Origin: an uncultured Collinsella sp.
GTDB taxonomy: Bacteria > Actinomycetota > Coriobacteriia > Coriobacteriales > Coriobacteriaceae
Direction of reading: 5' to 3'
Assembly: GCA_902496845.1 (NCBI GenBank)
Contig: CABVCJ010000018.1
Span: 1-33,232, forward strand
Length of the DNA stretch: 33,232 bases
Position 1 is the stretch's first letter. Each line of letters opens with the position of its first letter. Positions 1-7,278 of this stretch are shown piece by piece. A model generated the notes under the pieces. That model saw only the letters and a list, made by a program, of their open reading frames with translations, had not been told where the DNA came from and did not search any database. The position numbers and the translations under genes are program-made.

Positions 1-290
1 TAGCGATGCCAGCCGGCGGGATTGAGCCCGCTGCGGCGAGCCGCCCCGCGGCTGATGTAGCCGAGCGTTCCGTCGTGCTTGAGCTTTGAGCCCACCACGC
101 GTTTGCGGCCCCACAGCGAGGACTCTGCCTGCATTGCCAAGCGGGCGCTTGCCGAAGGATAGCCGTATTTAGTGCGCTTGAACGAGCCATCAAACCCCGA
201 GGCGTGTTTGCCCCACGTCACCGATGTCGTGCGTCGGTTGACCGGCGCGGCACTCCGCCTTCTGCGGCTCGGTTTTGAAGTCTCAGCCAT
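1..290 (-). CDS. Unknown basic protein, 5' part only (cut by window edge)
   Basis: The reading frame opens at ATG 290-288 and runs off the left edge, so only the first 96 codons are visible. The start is supported by a GAGGG ribosome site just upstream and by a promoter-like pair at 335-363. The N-terminus is rich in Arg and Ser (four consecutive Arg near residue 9), followed by a Gly/Lys/Arg-rich segment with several aromatic residues. There is no signal peptide or membrane segment in the visible part. I do not recognise the family. The basic character would suit a nucleic-acid-associated or cell-surface protein, but that is a guess. It lies downstream of the Fis-type regulator on the same strand, with 84 bp between them, and appears to have its own promoter. 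Confidence 0.6.
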   Translation of the reverse strand, partial: MAETSKPSRRRRSAAPVNRRTTSVTWGKHASGFDGSFKRTKYGYPSASARLAMQAESSLWGRKRVVGSKLKHDGTLGYISRGAARRSGLNPAGWHR

Positions 291-334
291 ATGCCCTCGC
301 ACGCCGTAACCAAATCGAAACAATAACGCTTTGG

Positions 335-363
335 ACTGTAGCACACGCGTCGCGCGCGGTCAC
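335..363 (-). promoter_or_regulatory. Putative sigma-70-type promoter of the left-edge gene
   Basis: On the minus strand GTGACC (363-358) and TACAGT (340-335) are separated by exactly 17 bp. They match the -35 and -10 consensus at 4 of 6 and 5 of 6 positions. The -10 lies about 45 bp before the ATG at 290. Assigned by eye only. Confidence 0.4.
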
Positions 364-374
364 GGGCGCCTCGC

Positions 375-1592
375 TCAACGGTCATCGTCCTTCAGCAAGC
401 GCCACAGCGTTGTACGGCTTATGCCCAGCACCTCCGCCGCACGGGTTCGGTTGCCGTGGAGGTGGTCTACAACCAGATGCGCGATATCTCGCTCGGTATC
501 GGCCAGCGGTCGCAGGATATACAGGTCACTTTCGAGCGTCGGGGCGCCAAAGGTTGCGGTCTTAATCACGTCCTCTTGGGCGAGCACTTCCTCCGCCACA
601 GCGCGGTCCACCGTGCCCGCCCCTACCAATATATACAGTCGTTCCGAGACCTCGCGGAGCTGCAGATAGTTGCGCGGCCAGCGGTAAGCATCGAGCGTCT
701 TCGTCGCCGTGGCAGACAGCGTGGGCGCTGCCGTCCCAAATGCATCAGCAAGATATTCCAAATAGCGCGCGACCTTCGTCGACGCGGCTCCCTGCTCGGC
801 GATTGCCGGCGCCACGCTCACCGCACAGGCGAAGCGCTCGGTCACAAAGGCGGCTTGATCACTTTCGCTGCCGCCCGGCATGTCATTCGCCGTCAGCACC
901 ACATGGCAGCGCGTCGCCAACGCGGTGTCGGTCATCGTGGAGACCAGCTCGCGGAGGCGCTGGGGGCCAACCGCGTTCCAGCCCTCAATGCAAAGGGTCA
1001 GCCCCATTTGGAACAACGGCGATTCGGCGCTTTTGAGCACATGGCGCCAACCGCGCTCGGTGAGCTCATCGAGCGCAATGGAAACAAAGGGCTGATCGGC
1101 AAAAGGACCGTCCAGATAGAGGCGCTTGGCGATCTCGACCTGACCCGCTCCCAGCTCGCCCTCGAGCATAAGGGGCACACCGCGCGCGTAGCTCTCGGCA
1201 ACCGGTGCAGCCACCGCAGCGGCACCCTCAACGATGCCGTACGCGCTCGATTCGTAGCGGGCCTCAACTTCGTCGGCGTTGAGCCACTCGATGCCCGCAT
1301 GCGCCGCGGCACCGCGCACCTCGCGGACCACAACGACCCAAAGCCTCCCGCCCTCTTTGTCGGTGGGGCGAACGGTCAGGCTCAGGCGCGTACCCGCACG
1401 CCCCATAACCAGACGCGCGCCGTCTCCTATACGGTCGAGACGCTCAGCGACAAAAGCCGCCGCATCCCGCTCAAGCGCCGCGTCATTCATGGTCGAGATC
1501 GCGACGTCCCCACGCGCATCGATTGCCAATGCCGAGGCCCCGGCAGCAGCTAGGGCATCGGTCAAGATGTTCAGCTTGGCATCGCTATCCAT
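375..1592 (-). CDS. Fis-type HTH regulator with degenerate sigma-54 activator (AAA+) domain
   Basis: Predicted DNA-binding regulator of 405 aa. I chose the ATG at 1592 because AGGGG precedes it at good spacing; the longer frame to 1793 adds a low-quality extension. The C-terminus (about 378-402) is a Fis/NtrC-type helix-turn-helix (NRTRAAEVLGISRTTLWRLL). Residues about 125-325 follow the layout of a sigma-54 activator ATPase: a P-loop-like GELGAGQVE near 145, then QPFVSIALDEL, and late in the domain AYRWPRNYLQLREV, which corresponds to the usual YxWPGNxREL. The Walker lysine is replaced (GAGQ, not GTGK) and no GAFTGA loop is visible. It should therefore not remodel sigma-54 holoenzyme and more likely acts as a classical repressor or activator. 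It follows the YeiH-like exporter on the same strand after a 259-bp gap that holds a 14-bp palindrome. Confidence 0.75.
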   Translation of the reverse strand: MDSDAKLNILTDALAAAGASALAIDARGDVAISTMNDAALERDAAAFVAERLDRIGDGARLVMGRAGTRLSLTVRPTDKEGGRLWVVVVREVRGAAAHAGIEWLNADEVEARYESSAYGIVEGAAAVAAPVAESYARGVPLMLEGELGAGQVEIAKRLYLDGPFADQPFVSIALDELTERGWRHVLKSAESPLFQMGLTLCIEGWNAVGPQRLRELVSTMTDTALATRCHVVLTANDMPGGSESDQAAFVTERFACAVSVAPAIAEQGAASTKVARYLEYLADAFGTAAPTLSATATKTLDAYRWPRNYLQLREVSERLYILVGAGTVDRAVAEEVLAQEDVIKTATFGAPTLESDLYILRPLADTERDIAHLVVDHLHGNRTRAAEVLGISRTTLWRLLKDDDR

Positions 1593-1628
1593 GATTTGCC
1601 CCTGTCCGCGGCGACGTGCAACCGCCGA

Positions 1629-1642
1629 CGGTCGTACGACCG
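1629..1642. promoter_or_regulatory. Perfect 14-bp palindrome, candidate operator
   Basis: CGGTCGTACGACCG is a perfect palindrome 37 bp upstream of the Fis-type regulator's ATG. A second, looser inverted repeat (TTCAA-AA-TTGAA, 1648-1659) lies next to it, and an ACTATA stretch (1678-1683; minus strand TATAGT) could be a -10 box. The position fits autoregulation. There is no T-tract, so it is not a terminator. Confidence 0.45.
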
Positions 1643-1851
1643 AGTGTTTCAAAATTGAACGATATTGCTCACCAAACACTATAGGGCAGAAAGCGCCGTC
1701 CTGCGAGTATAGGTGTTGCCCCGCATCGCCATCCTGGCGGGGCGATAAGAGCTCTTCGGGACTTATAAACCTGCGGACAAGCCATACCCGCAAGAGCTCC
1801 TATCGCTCCACCGCAGGCATGCGCTCACCAGCACGCAAATAAGCTACTTCT

Positions 1852-2886
1852 CTACCAGATTCCCAGCACGTGCTGCATTCCCAAACTCATGCACGCAATG
1901 CCAATCCAGCAGCAAAAGCCCAGCGCGATGGGCTTGCCGCCCTTTTTGACCAGCTCGACGATATCGGTATTAAAACCAATAGCCGCCATGGCCATCACAA
2001 TAAAGAACTTCGACAGCTCCTTGATGGGCGCCGTGATGGACACAGGAAGCTGAAACACCGTGGTGATCACGCTCGCCAGCACAAAGAACAGCACAAACAT
2101 GGGAAACGCGCGTTTAAGCGAGAACGTGCTCTTAGCGTCGCCACCGGCCTTGCGTACCAGATGCATCTGCCAGCATGCGAGGACCAACGTGATGGGAATA
2201 ATGGCCAGCGTCCTGGTGAGCTTGACCACTGTGGCGCTCTCGAGCACATTGGCGCCGGGATGCATGCTGTCCCAAGCGCTCGCCGCAGCCGTTACGGACG
2301 AGGTGTCGTTGATGGCGGTACCGGCAAACAGGCCAAAGCCCTCGTTGGTCAGCCCGAGCATGCCGCCGAGCGTTGGAAACACGAGCGCCGCGATAACGTT
2401 AAACAGGAAGATGACCGAAATAGCCTGGGCAATCTCGCGATCGTCGGCATCGATGACGGGCGCGGTCGCGGCGATGGCCGAACCGCCGCAAATCGACGAA
2501 CCCACACCTACAAGCGTCGCGATCTTGCCCGGCACGTTCATAACGTGGCAGAGCACAAAGGCGATGACAAGCGAGGTCGAGATCGTCGCCACGATAATCG
2601 GCAGCGACTGGGCGCCCTTGGACAGGATTTGGGAGAGGTTCATGCCAAAGCCAAGCAGGATAACCGCGTACTGCAAGACTTTTTTGGACGTATAGGTGAC
2701 GCCGGCGGCGAGCTGTTCGCGACGATTCTTGGGAAAGACGAGCGCCAGGACCATGCCAAAGAGGATGGCAAACACCGGACCGCCGACCACCTCAATTTGT
2801 TTGCCGAGCAACGTCGCGGGAATGGCGATAATCAGGCAGAACAAGACGCCTTTCCAGCGCTCGCGTACGATATTTGCCAGTTGCAT
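1852..2886 (-). CDS. YeiH/YadS-type putative sulfate exporter
   Basis: Polytopic inner-membrane protein of 344 aa, close to the usual 340-350 aa of the UPF0324/YeiH family. Hydrophobic segments run through the whole length, starting near residues 15-55 and ending with GFCCWIGIACMSLGM. The conserved Gly-rich stretch GVGSSICGGSAIAATAPVI and the NDTSSVTAA motif support the assignment. The family is annotated as putative sulfate exporters; the true substrate is poorly established. The start at 2886 has AAGGAA about 8 bp upstream. It is divergent from a GntR/FCD regulator across 163 bp, which suggests local control, and it is followed by the Fis-type regulator. Confidence 0.85.
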   Translation of the reverse strand: MQLANIVRERWKGVLFCLIIAIPATLLGKQIEVVGGPVFAILFGMVLALVFPKNRREQLAAGVTYTSKKVLQYAVILLGFGMNLSQILSKGAQSLPIIVATISTSLVIAFVLCHVMNVPGKIATLVGVGSSICGGSAIAATAPVIDADDREIAQAISVIFLFNVIAALVFPTLGGMLGLTNEGFGLFAGTAINDTSSVTAAASAWDSMHPGANVLESATVVKLTRTLAIIPITLVLACWQMHLVRKAGGDAKSTFSLKRAFPMFVLFFVLASVITTVFQLPVSITAPIKELSKFFIVMAMAAIGFNTDIVELVKKGGKPIALGFCCWIGIACMSLGMQHVLGIW

Positions 2887-3049
2887 ATGGGATTCCTTCT
2901 TTCTATTTCACGTTTGCGACGGCTTATGATACGGCAACATTGAGCGCAGCCTTGCGCAAACACAGACTAAGATGCCGCATTAGTTCTCAGGCAACAGCCG
3001 AATTACCCACCGCGGAGAGCTGATTCGCGGCATAATTAACAACTGACAT

Positions 3050-3781
3050 ATGAGTTTGATAGAACAGTTGCGAGGCGCTATGGAAGAATCGATGCACGTC
3101 GGCGAGCAGGAAACGAGTCTACAGGACCAGTCCTACCACACCATTCGACGCAAAATCGTCTACCTGGACTACAAGCCGGGCGAAAAGCTGGGCGTCAAGC
3201 AACTTTGCGACGACCTGGATATGGGGCGCACCCCTGTGCGCGAGGCACTGGTGCGTCTGGCGCAAGAGGGCCTGGTGCGCACCGTGCCCCAGAGCGGTAC
3301 CTACGTCTCACCCATCAACCTCACCCTTGCCGAGAGTGCCTGTTACATCCGCGAGCATCTGGAAAAGCAGGTGATCGTGGAATGCTGTGCGCGCGCCACG
3401 TCGGCCGGCATCGAGCAGCTCGACCGTGCCATCGCGCTGCAGGAAAAGGCCATGGCCGAAGAGGATCGCATCGGCTTCTTTTTGAGCGACAACCTCATGC
3501 ATCACATGATTTTTAGCATCGCATGTCGCAGCACCGTGTGGTCGTGGCTCGAAGAGACCAATGCCGACCTGGAGCGCTTCCGCTGGCTGCGCGCCGCCAC
3601 GCAGGTTCTCGACAATCAGGACATCGTGAACGAGCACAAGCAGATTCGCCGCGCTATCGCCGGTCGCGACCCCATCGAAGCGAGCTTTTTGGTCAGCAAG
3701 CACCTGCACATGATGTTCCGCAACCAAACCGAGGTTCTGGACCAGTTCCCCGAGTACTTCGAGACCAGCAAGCTCCGCTAA
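3050..3781 (+). CDS. GntR-family (FadR/FCD type) transcriptional regulator
   Basis: Regulator of 243 aa. A winged helix-turn-helix occupies about residues 25-90 (SYHTIRRKI, then LDMGRTPVREALVRLAQEGL, then QSGTYVSP). An all-helical FCD effector domain occupies about 95-225, containing the acidic and His positions expected for metal or carboxylate ligand binding. FCD regulators usually respond to small organic acids or sugar acids. The ATG at 3050 has no clear ribosome site; the in-frame ATG at 3080 has GAGG four bases upstream and may be the real start, shortening the protein by 10 aa. It is divergent from the YeiH-like exporter and probably regulates it. Its stop codon directly abuts a copy of the 50-bp repeat. 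Confidence 0.88.
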   Translation: MSLIEQLRGAMEESMHVGEQETSLQDQSYHTIRRKIVYLDYKPGEKLGVKQLCDDLDMGRTPVREALVRLAQEGLVRTVPQSGTYVSPINLTLAESACYIREHLEKQVIVECCARATSAGIEQLDRAIALQEKAMAEEDRIGFFLSDNLMHHMIFSIACRSTVWSWLEETNADLERFRWLRAATQVLDNQDIVNEHKQIRRAIAGRDPIEASFLVSKHLHMMFRNQTEVLDQFPEYFETSKLR

Positions 3782-3782
3782 C

Positions 3783-3830
3783 CCGCCAAAAAGGGACAGG
3801 TTCATTTTGGCAGGTTTTATCTGGTCAAAT
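3783..3830 (+). repeat. GGGACA-core hairpin repeat, copy 1
   Basis: This copy starts one base after the GntR stop codon. It contains GCCAAAAAGGGACAGGTT, then an arm TTTTGGCAGGTT, then TTTTATCTGG. It matches copies at 5958-6008 (opposite strand) and 8980-9031. The arms form a hairpin with a G-rich loop. In this copy the left arm has one mismatch (CCCGCC for CCTGCC). Confidence 0.8.
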
Positions 3831-3832
3831 GC

Positions 3833-3871
3833 AAAAAAGGCCCGGCTCCGTCTTTGATGCGGAGCCGGGCC
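3833..3871 (-). terminator. Intrinsic terminator of glmS
   Basis: A perfect 12-bp GC-rich stem (GGCCCGGCTCCG, 3839-3850, with its complement at 3860-3871) has a 9-base loop. On the minus strand it is followed by TTTTTT, 26 bp past the glmS stop. It may also stop read-through from the GntR gene. Confidence 0.85.
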
Positions 3872-3896
3872 TTAGTCGCTAGAACGGCGGAACCAA

Positions 3897-5744
3897 CTAC
3901 TCGACCGTGACGCTTTTCGCCAGGTTGCGGGGCTGGTCGACGTCGCAGCCGCGCAGGATGGCGACCTCGCGGGCGAGCAGCTGCAGCGGGACACTCGCCG
4001 TGATGGGGCTGAACACGTCGCGGACTGCCGGCACGCGGATGATGCAGTCGGCAATCTTGTTGATCTCATCGTCGCCCTCGGTGGCAACGACGATGACCTT
4101 GGCACCGCGCGCCTTGCACTCCATAAGGTTCGACACGGTCTTGTCGTAGGTGGCACTCTTGGTGGCCACAGCGATGACAGGGAAGCCCAGGTCGATCAGG
4201 GCAATGGGGCCGTGCTTCATCTCACCGGCGGCATATGCCTCGGCGTGCAGGTAGCTGACCTCTTTGAGCTTGAGCGCGCCCTCGTAGGAAATAGCGGCAC
4301 CCATGCCGCGACCCACAAACAGTGCGGACTGCGCGTCCTTGCACAGCAGGGCGGCCTCATGAACGGCCTCGGTTTGGGTATCCAAAATCCACTGGATCTG
4401 CTCGGCCGTATCGGAAAGCTCGCGGAACAGCATGCGCGCCTGCTTGGTGGTCAAGCGGTACTTGACCTGCGCCAGCAGCAGGGCCAGCAGCGTCAGGCTC
4501 ACAACCTGGCCGATGAAGCTCTTGGTCGAGGCGACCGCGATCTCCTTGTTGGCCTTGGTGTAGATGACGCCGTCGCTCTCACGCGCCACGGGGCTGCCCA
4601 CCACGTTGGTGATGCCGAAGACCTTGGCACCCTTGATGCGCGCATCGCGGATGGCGGCGAGAGTGTCGGCCGTCTCGCCCGACTGGGACACGGCCACGAC
4701 GAGCGTCGTCGGCGTGATGATGGGGTTGCGATAGCGGAACTCGCTGGCCGCCTCCACCTCGGTGGGGATGCGAGCCCAGCCCTCAATGAGATTCTTGGCA
4801 ATGAGGCCAGCGTGATAACTGGTGCCGCAAGCGATCACGTAGACGCGGTCGATGTCGTTGAGTTCCTCGAGCGAAAGGCCCAGCTCGTCGATGTCGAGCT
4901 CGCCGGCCGGTGTCATACGACCAACCAGCGTGTCGCGCACGACGCGCGGCTGCTCGTGAATCTCCTTGAGCATAAAGTCGGGATAACCGCCCTTTTCTGC
5001 CATATCCAGGTCCCAGTCGATGTGGGTGACCTTGGGCTCGATAACGTTGCCGGCCTCGTCGGTGTACTCGACGCCTGCGGGCGCGAGCTTGGCAAACTGA
5101 CCGTCCTCGAGCACCACGACATCGCGGGTGGCGTCGATGAGCGCGATGACATCGGAGGCGACATAGGCGCCGGTCTCGCCCACGCCGACCACGATCGGGG
5201 AATCCTTGCGGGCCACGGCGATCACGCCGGGCTCGTCAGCGCACACGGCGGCCAGGCCATAGGCACCGACCACGTGGGTGCAAGCCTCGCGCACGGAGGC
5301 CATCAGGTCGTGCGTCTCGGCATAAGCCTCTTCGATCAGATGCGCGAAGACCTCGGTATCGGTCTCGCTCTTAAAGTGGTGGCCGCGGCCCTCCAGCTCT
5401 TCGCGCAGCTCGGCGAAGTTCTCGATGATGCCGTTGTGGACGATGGCGATACGACCGTCACAGCTGGTGTGGGGGTGAGCGTTAACGACGGAGGGCTTGC
5501 CGTGGGTGGCCCAACGGGTGTGGCCGATACCGCAGGTAGCGTCGCTGTCAATGTTGGAAAGCTCGCTCTCCAGGCCCGCGACCTTGCCCACGCGGCGGAT
5601 GACATCGAGGTGCGCCGCGGCGCCCTCGCCCACCTCGAGCGCGACGCCCGAGGAGTCATAGCCGCGATACTCCATACGCTTGAGGCCCGTGACCAGGATG
5701 TTCTTTGCAATATCAGAGCCGGTGTAGCCGACAATTCCGCACAT
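3897..5744 (-). CDS. glmS: Glutamine-fructose-6-phosphate aminotransferase (isomerizing)
   Basis: Makes glucosamine-6-phosphate from fructose-6-phosphate and glutamine, the first step towards UDP-GlcNAc for peptidoglycan. The start at 5744 is fixed by the family N-terminus MCGIVGYTG: after Met removal Cys becomes the N-terminal nucleophile. GAAGGGA precedes it. The protein has 615 aa, normal for the family. The glutaminase domain covers about 1-220 (GIGHTRWATHG, VHNGIIEN, SETDTEVFAHL). Two SIS isomerase domains follow, with CGTSYHAGL near 310, SQSGETADT near 355 and the C-terminal LAKSVTVE. It is transcribed alone, with a terminator directly downstream. A TACAAT box and an unusual inverted-repeat cluster lie upstream. 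I see no glmS ribozyme. Confidence 0.97.
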   Translation of the reverse strand: MCGIVGYTGSDIAKNILVTGLKRMEYRGYDSSGVALEVGEGAAAHLDVIRRVGKVAGLESELSNIDSDATCGIGHTRWATHGKPSVVNAHPHTSCDGRIAIVHNGIIENFAELREELEGRGHHFKSETDTEVFAHLIEEAYAETHDLMASVREACTHVVGAYGLAAVCADEPGVIAVARKDSPIVVGVGETGAYVASDVIALIDATRDVVVLEDGQFAKLAPAGVEYTDEAGNVIEPKVTHIDWDLDMAEKGGYPDFMLKEIHEQPRVVRDTLVGRMTPAGELDIDELGLSLEELNDIDRVYVIACGTSYHAGLIAKNLIEGWARIPTEVEAASEFRYRNPIITPTTLVVAVSQSGETADTLAAIRDARIKGAKVFGITNVVGSPVARESDGVIYTKANKEIAVASTKSFIGQVVSLTLLALLLAQVKYRLTTKQARMLFRELSDTAEQIQWILDTQTEAVHEAALLCKDAQSALFVGRGMGAAISYEGALKLKEVSYLHAEAYAAGEMKHGPIALIDLGFPVIAVATKSATYDKTVSNLMECKARGAKVIVVATEGDDEINKIADCIIRVPAVRDVFSPITASVPLQLLAREVAILRGCDVDQPRNLAKSVTVE

Positions 5745-5818
5745 AGGATAAATCCCTTCGTCCGCTTGACTGCAAAACGTCCACGCACAGGGGGCGCTGA
5801 GACGCATAACGTTCGAGT

Positions 5819-5824
5819 ATTGTA
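5819..5824 (-). promoter_or_regulatory. Putative -10 box of glmS
   Basis: TACAAT on the minus strand, 75 bp before the glmS ATG. The -35 region is weak (ATATCA at 17 bp), so an activator could be needed. The inverted repeats at 5846-5879 lie just upstream. Confidence 0.4.
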
Positions 5825-5845
5825 CTCACGCAAACGCAAGCTGAT

Positions 5846-5879
5846 ATACCAGAAGTGGTATCTCAACTTAGATACCACT
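5846..5879. promoter_or_regulatory. Three-half-site inverted repeat, candidate operator upstream of glmS
   Basis: ATACCA (5846-5851), TGGTAT (5856-5861) and ATACCA (5872-5877) alternate in orientation. The outer pair extends to a perfect 10-bp inverted repeat, AGTGGTATCT / AGATACCACT (5854-5863 and 5870-5879). The AGTGGT...ACCACT arms resemble the halves of DasR/NagR-type sites of GntR regulators of amino-sugar genes, but the spacing is larger. It lies just upstream of the glmS -35 region and about 175 bp before the LacI-family gene. Confidence 0.45.
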
Positions 5880-5906
5880 CGATGCACACACGTCCAGCCG
5901 GTTCAA

Positions 5907-5941
5907 ACCACCACAAAGGTACCTGCCCCCTTCGTGGTGGT
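5907..5941. repeat. Hairpin repeat with CCACCAC stem and G-rich loop
   Basis: ACCACCAC (5907-5914) pairs with GTGGTGGT (5934-5941). On the minus strand the loop reads GAAGGGGGCAGGTACCTTT. This resembles the AAGGGACAGGTTTA loop of the 50-bp repeat although the stem differs. Confidence 0.5.
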
Positions 5942-5957
5942 CGCGCCGGCAACGGCG

Positions 5958-6008
5958 TTTCCCCAGATAAACCTGCCAAAATAAACCTGTCCCTTTTTGG
6001 TAGGTTTG
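5958..6008 (-). repeat. GGGACA-core hairpin repeat, copy 2
   Basis: Minus-strand copy of the repeats at 3783 and 8980: ACCAAAAAGGGACAGGTT, then TTTTGGCAGG, then ATCTGGGGAAA. It ends a few bases before the TACAAT box of the LacI-family gene, so it would overlap that promoter's -35 region. Confidence 0.8.
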
Positions 6009-6014
6009 GGATGC

Positions 6015-6020
6015 TACAAT
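6015..6020 (+). promoter_or_regulatory. Putative -10 box of the LacI-family gene
   Basis: TACAAT lies 36 bp upstream of the ATG at 6056. The -35 position falls in the repeat's T-rich end and has no good match. Confidence 0.4.
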
Positions 6021-6055
6021 CTGGCTTGTACTTGAAACGCATCAAAGGGGCCGCT

Positions 6056-7165
6056 ATGGCAAAGGTAAAAATCAGCGACGTCGCGCGCGAGGCCGGGGTT
6101 TCGTTGGGCACGGTCTCCAACGCGCTCAACCACCCCGAAAAGCTACGCCCCGAGACCCTCAAGCTCATCAACGAGACCATCAATCGCCTTGGCTACCTGC
6201 CCAACCAAAGCGCCCGTCAGCTCGCGGGCGGCGCCACCAAGTCCTTTGGCCTGGTGCTCCCCCGTCTCGATCACGGCTTTTCGCTCCAAATCGCCAGCGG
6301 CGCCCACAACGAGGCCCGCAAGCACGGCTACGACTTGCTCATCGCCAACGCCGATAACGACGATATTCTCGAAGACCATTACCTGCGCTACTTTATGGGC
6401 ACGCAGATGTCCGGCGTCATGGTTCAGCCCATGGCGTCCCCCGACTGGCATCCGGCCATGACTAAAATGCCCGTGCCGATCGTCCATCTGGACATCCATT
6501 GCTCCGAGCCCGGCTACTACGTAGCGGCCGACAATGAGGCCCAGGGTCGCATCATTGCCGAACTTGCCATCGCCCGCGGCGCGCACCATATTGTCGTCGT
6601 CGGCCGAGCAGCATTTATGCAACTCACCCTGCGCGTCCTTGGCATTCATAAGGCGCTCGCCCTGCACCCCGATATCAAGATCGAAGTCATCGACGCCGGC
6701 GAATGGAATACCGCTGCCGACGGCTACGGCATCGGTGCCCAAATCGCCGAGCGCCCCGCGGACGAACGTCCCGATTTTGTCGTCGGCCTGACCGATGTGT
6801 TGGCCTCGGGCGTCGTTTCGGCACTGGTCGACAAGGGCATCTCTGTCCCCGGGCAAGTACGCGTAGCAGGCTGCGATGGCAACCCGCTCGCTTGGAGCGG
6901 ATCGGTCCCGCTCACTACGGTAGCGCCCCCGGGCTACGAGATTGGCCGCAAGGGTGTCCAACTGCTGATGGAGCAAATCGAGAACAAGGCCCCGGCAAAG
7001 ATCAAGCATATCCGTGTCGGCTCCGCAGCGCGTACCGTCACCGCAGTCGCCGCCGAGGATATCAACCGCCAAGAACTGGTACGTCCGTTCCTACTGGAAC
7101 GCGCCAGCACCCAGGCAAGCAGCCAGACCGACGCCACGGCCATCAACCTCGGTGCGTATCTATAG
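6056..7165 (+). CDS. LacI-family transcriptional regulator
   Basis: Regulator of 369 aa. The start at 6056 has AAGGGG upstream and gives the canonical N-terminus with the LacI helix-turn-helix at residues 4-25 (VKISDVAREAGVSLGTVSNALN), followed by the hinge helix (NQSARQLAGG). Residues about 60-340 are a periplasmic-binding-like effector domain with SGVMVQP, DNEAQGRIIAELAIARGAHHIVVVG and VAGCDGNPL. These proteins usually repress sugar genes until a sugar or sugar phosphate binds. No transport operon adjoins it; neighbours are glmS (divergent) and a HAD phosphatase (convergent), so its regulon is not evident. It ends in a shared bidirectional terminator. Confidence 0.9.
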   Translation: MAKVKISDVAREAGVSLGTVSNALNHPEKLRPETLKLINETINRLGYLPNQSARQLAGGATKSFGLVLPRLDHGFSLQIASGAHNEARKHGYDLLIANADNDDILEDHYLRYFMGTQMSGVMVQPMASPDWHPAMTKMPVPIVHLDIHCSEPGYYVAADNEAQGRIIAELAIARGAHHIVVVGRAAFMQLTLRVLGIHKALALHPDIKIEVIDAGEWNTAADGYGIGAQIAERPADERPDFVVGLTDVLASGVVSALVDKGISVPGQVRVAGCDGNPLAWSGSVPLTTVAPPGYEIGRKGVQLLMEQIENKAPAKIKHIRVGSAARTVTAVAAEDINRQELVRPFLLERASTQASSQTDATAINLGAYL

Positions 7166-7190
7166 CACGCCCGCGAGTATGCTAAGTCGC

Positions 7191-7240
7191 CGCTTAAGCA
7201 AAAGGGGCCCGACCATTGCCGGACCCCTTTTGCTTAAGCG
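7191..7240. terminator. Bidirectional terminator, 21-bp stem
   Basis: The arms 7191-7211 and 7220-7240 are complementary with one mismatch. They include GCTTAAGCAAAAGGGG and its complement, with an 8-base loop. A-rich and T-rich flanks within the stem suit termination of both the LacI-family gene (+) and the convergent HAD gene (-). Confidence 0.8.
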
Positions 7241-7278
7241 CAAACGTGAGCAATCGCTCGTTTCAACGCCGCAATTTT

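Noticed and set aside
1593..1793. Longer N-terminus of the Fis-type regulator (start at 1793)
   Set aside because: The extra 67 residues run through the palindrome and promoter region; the ATG at 1592 has a good ribosome site.
4212..5984. 590-codon open frame on the plus strand
   Set aside because: Antisense shadow of glmS; the translation has no family motif.
5745..6055. glmS ribozyme upstream of glmS
   Set aside because: No ribozyme-like core before the glmS start; the stems present are repeats or operator-like and lie at or beyond the promoter.
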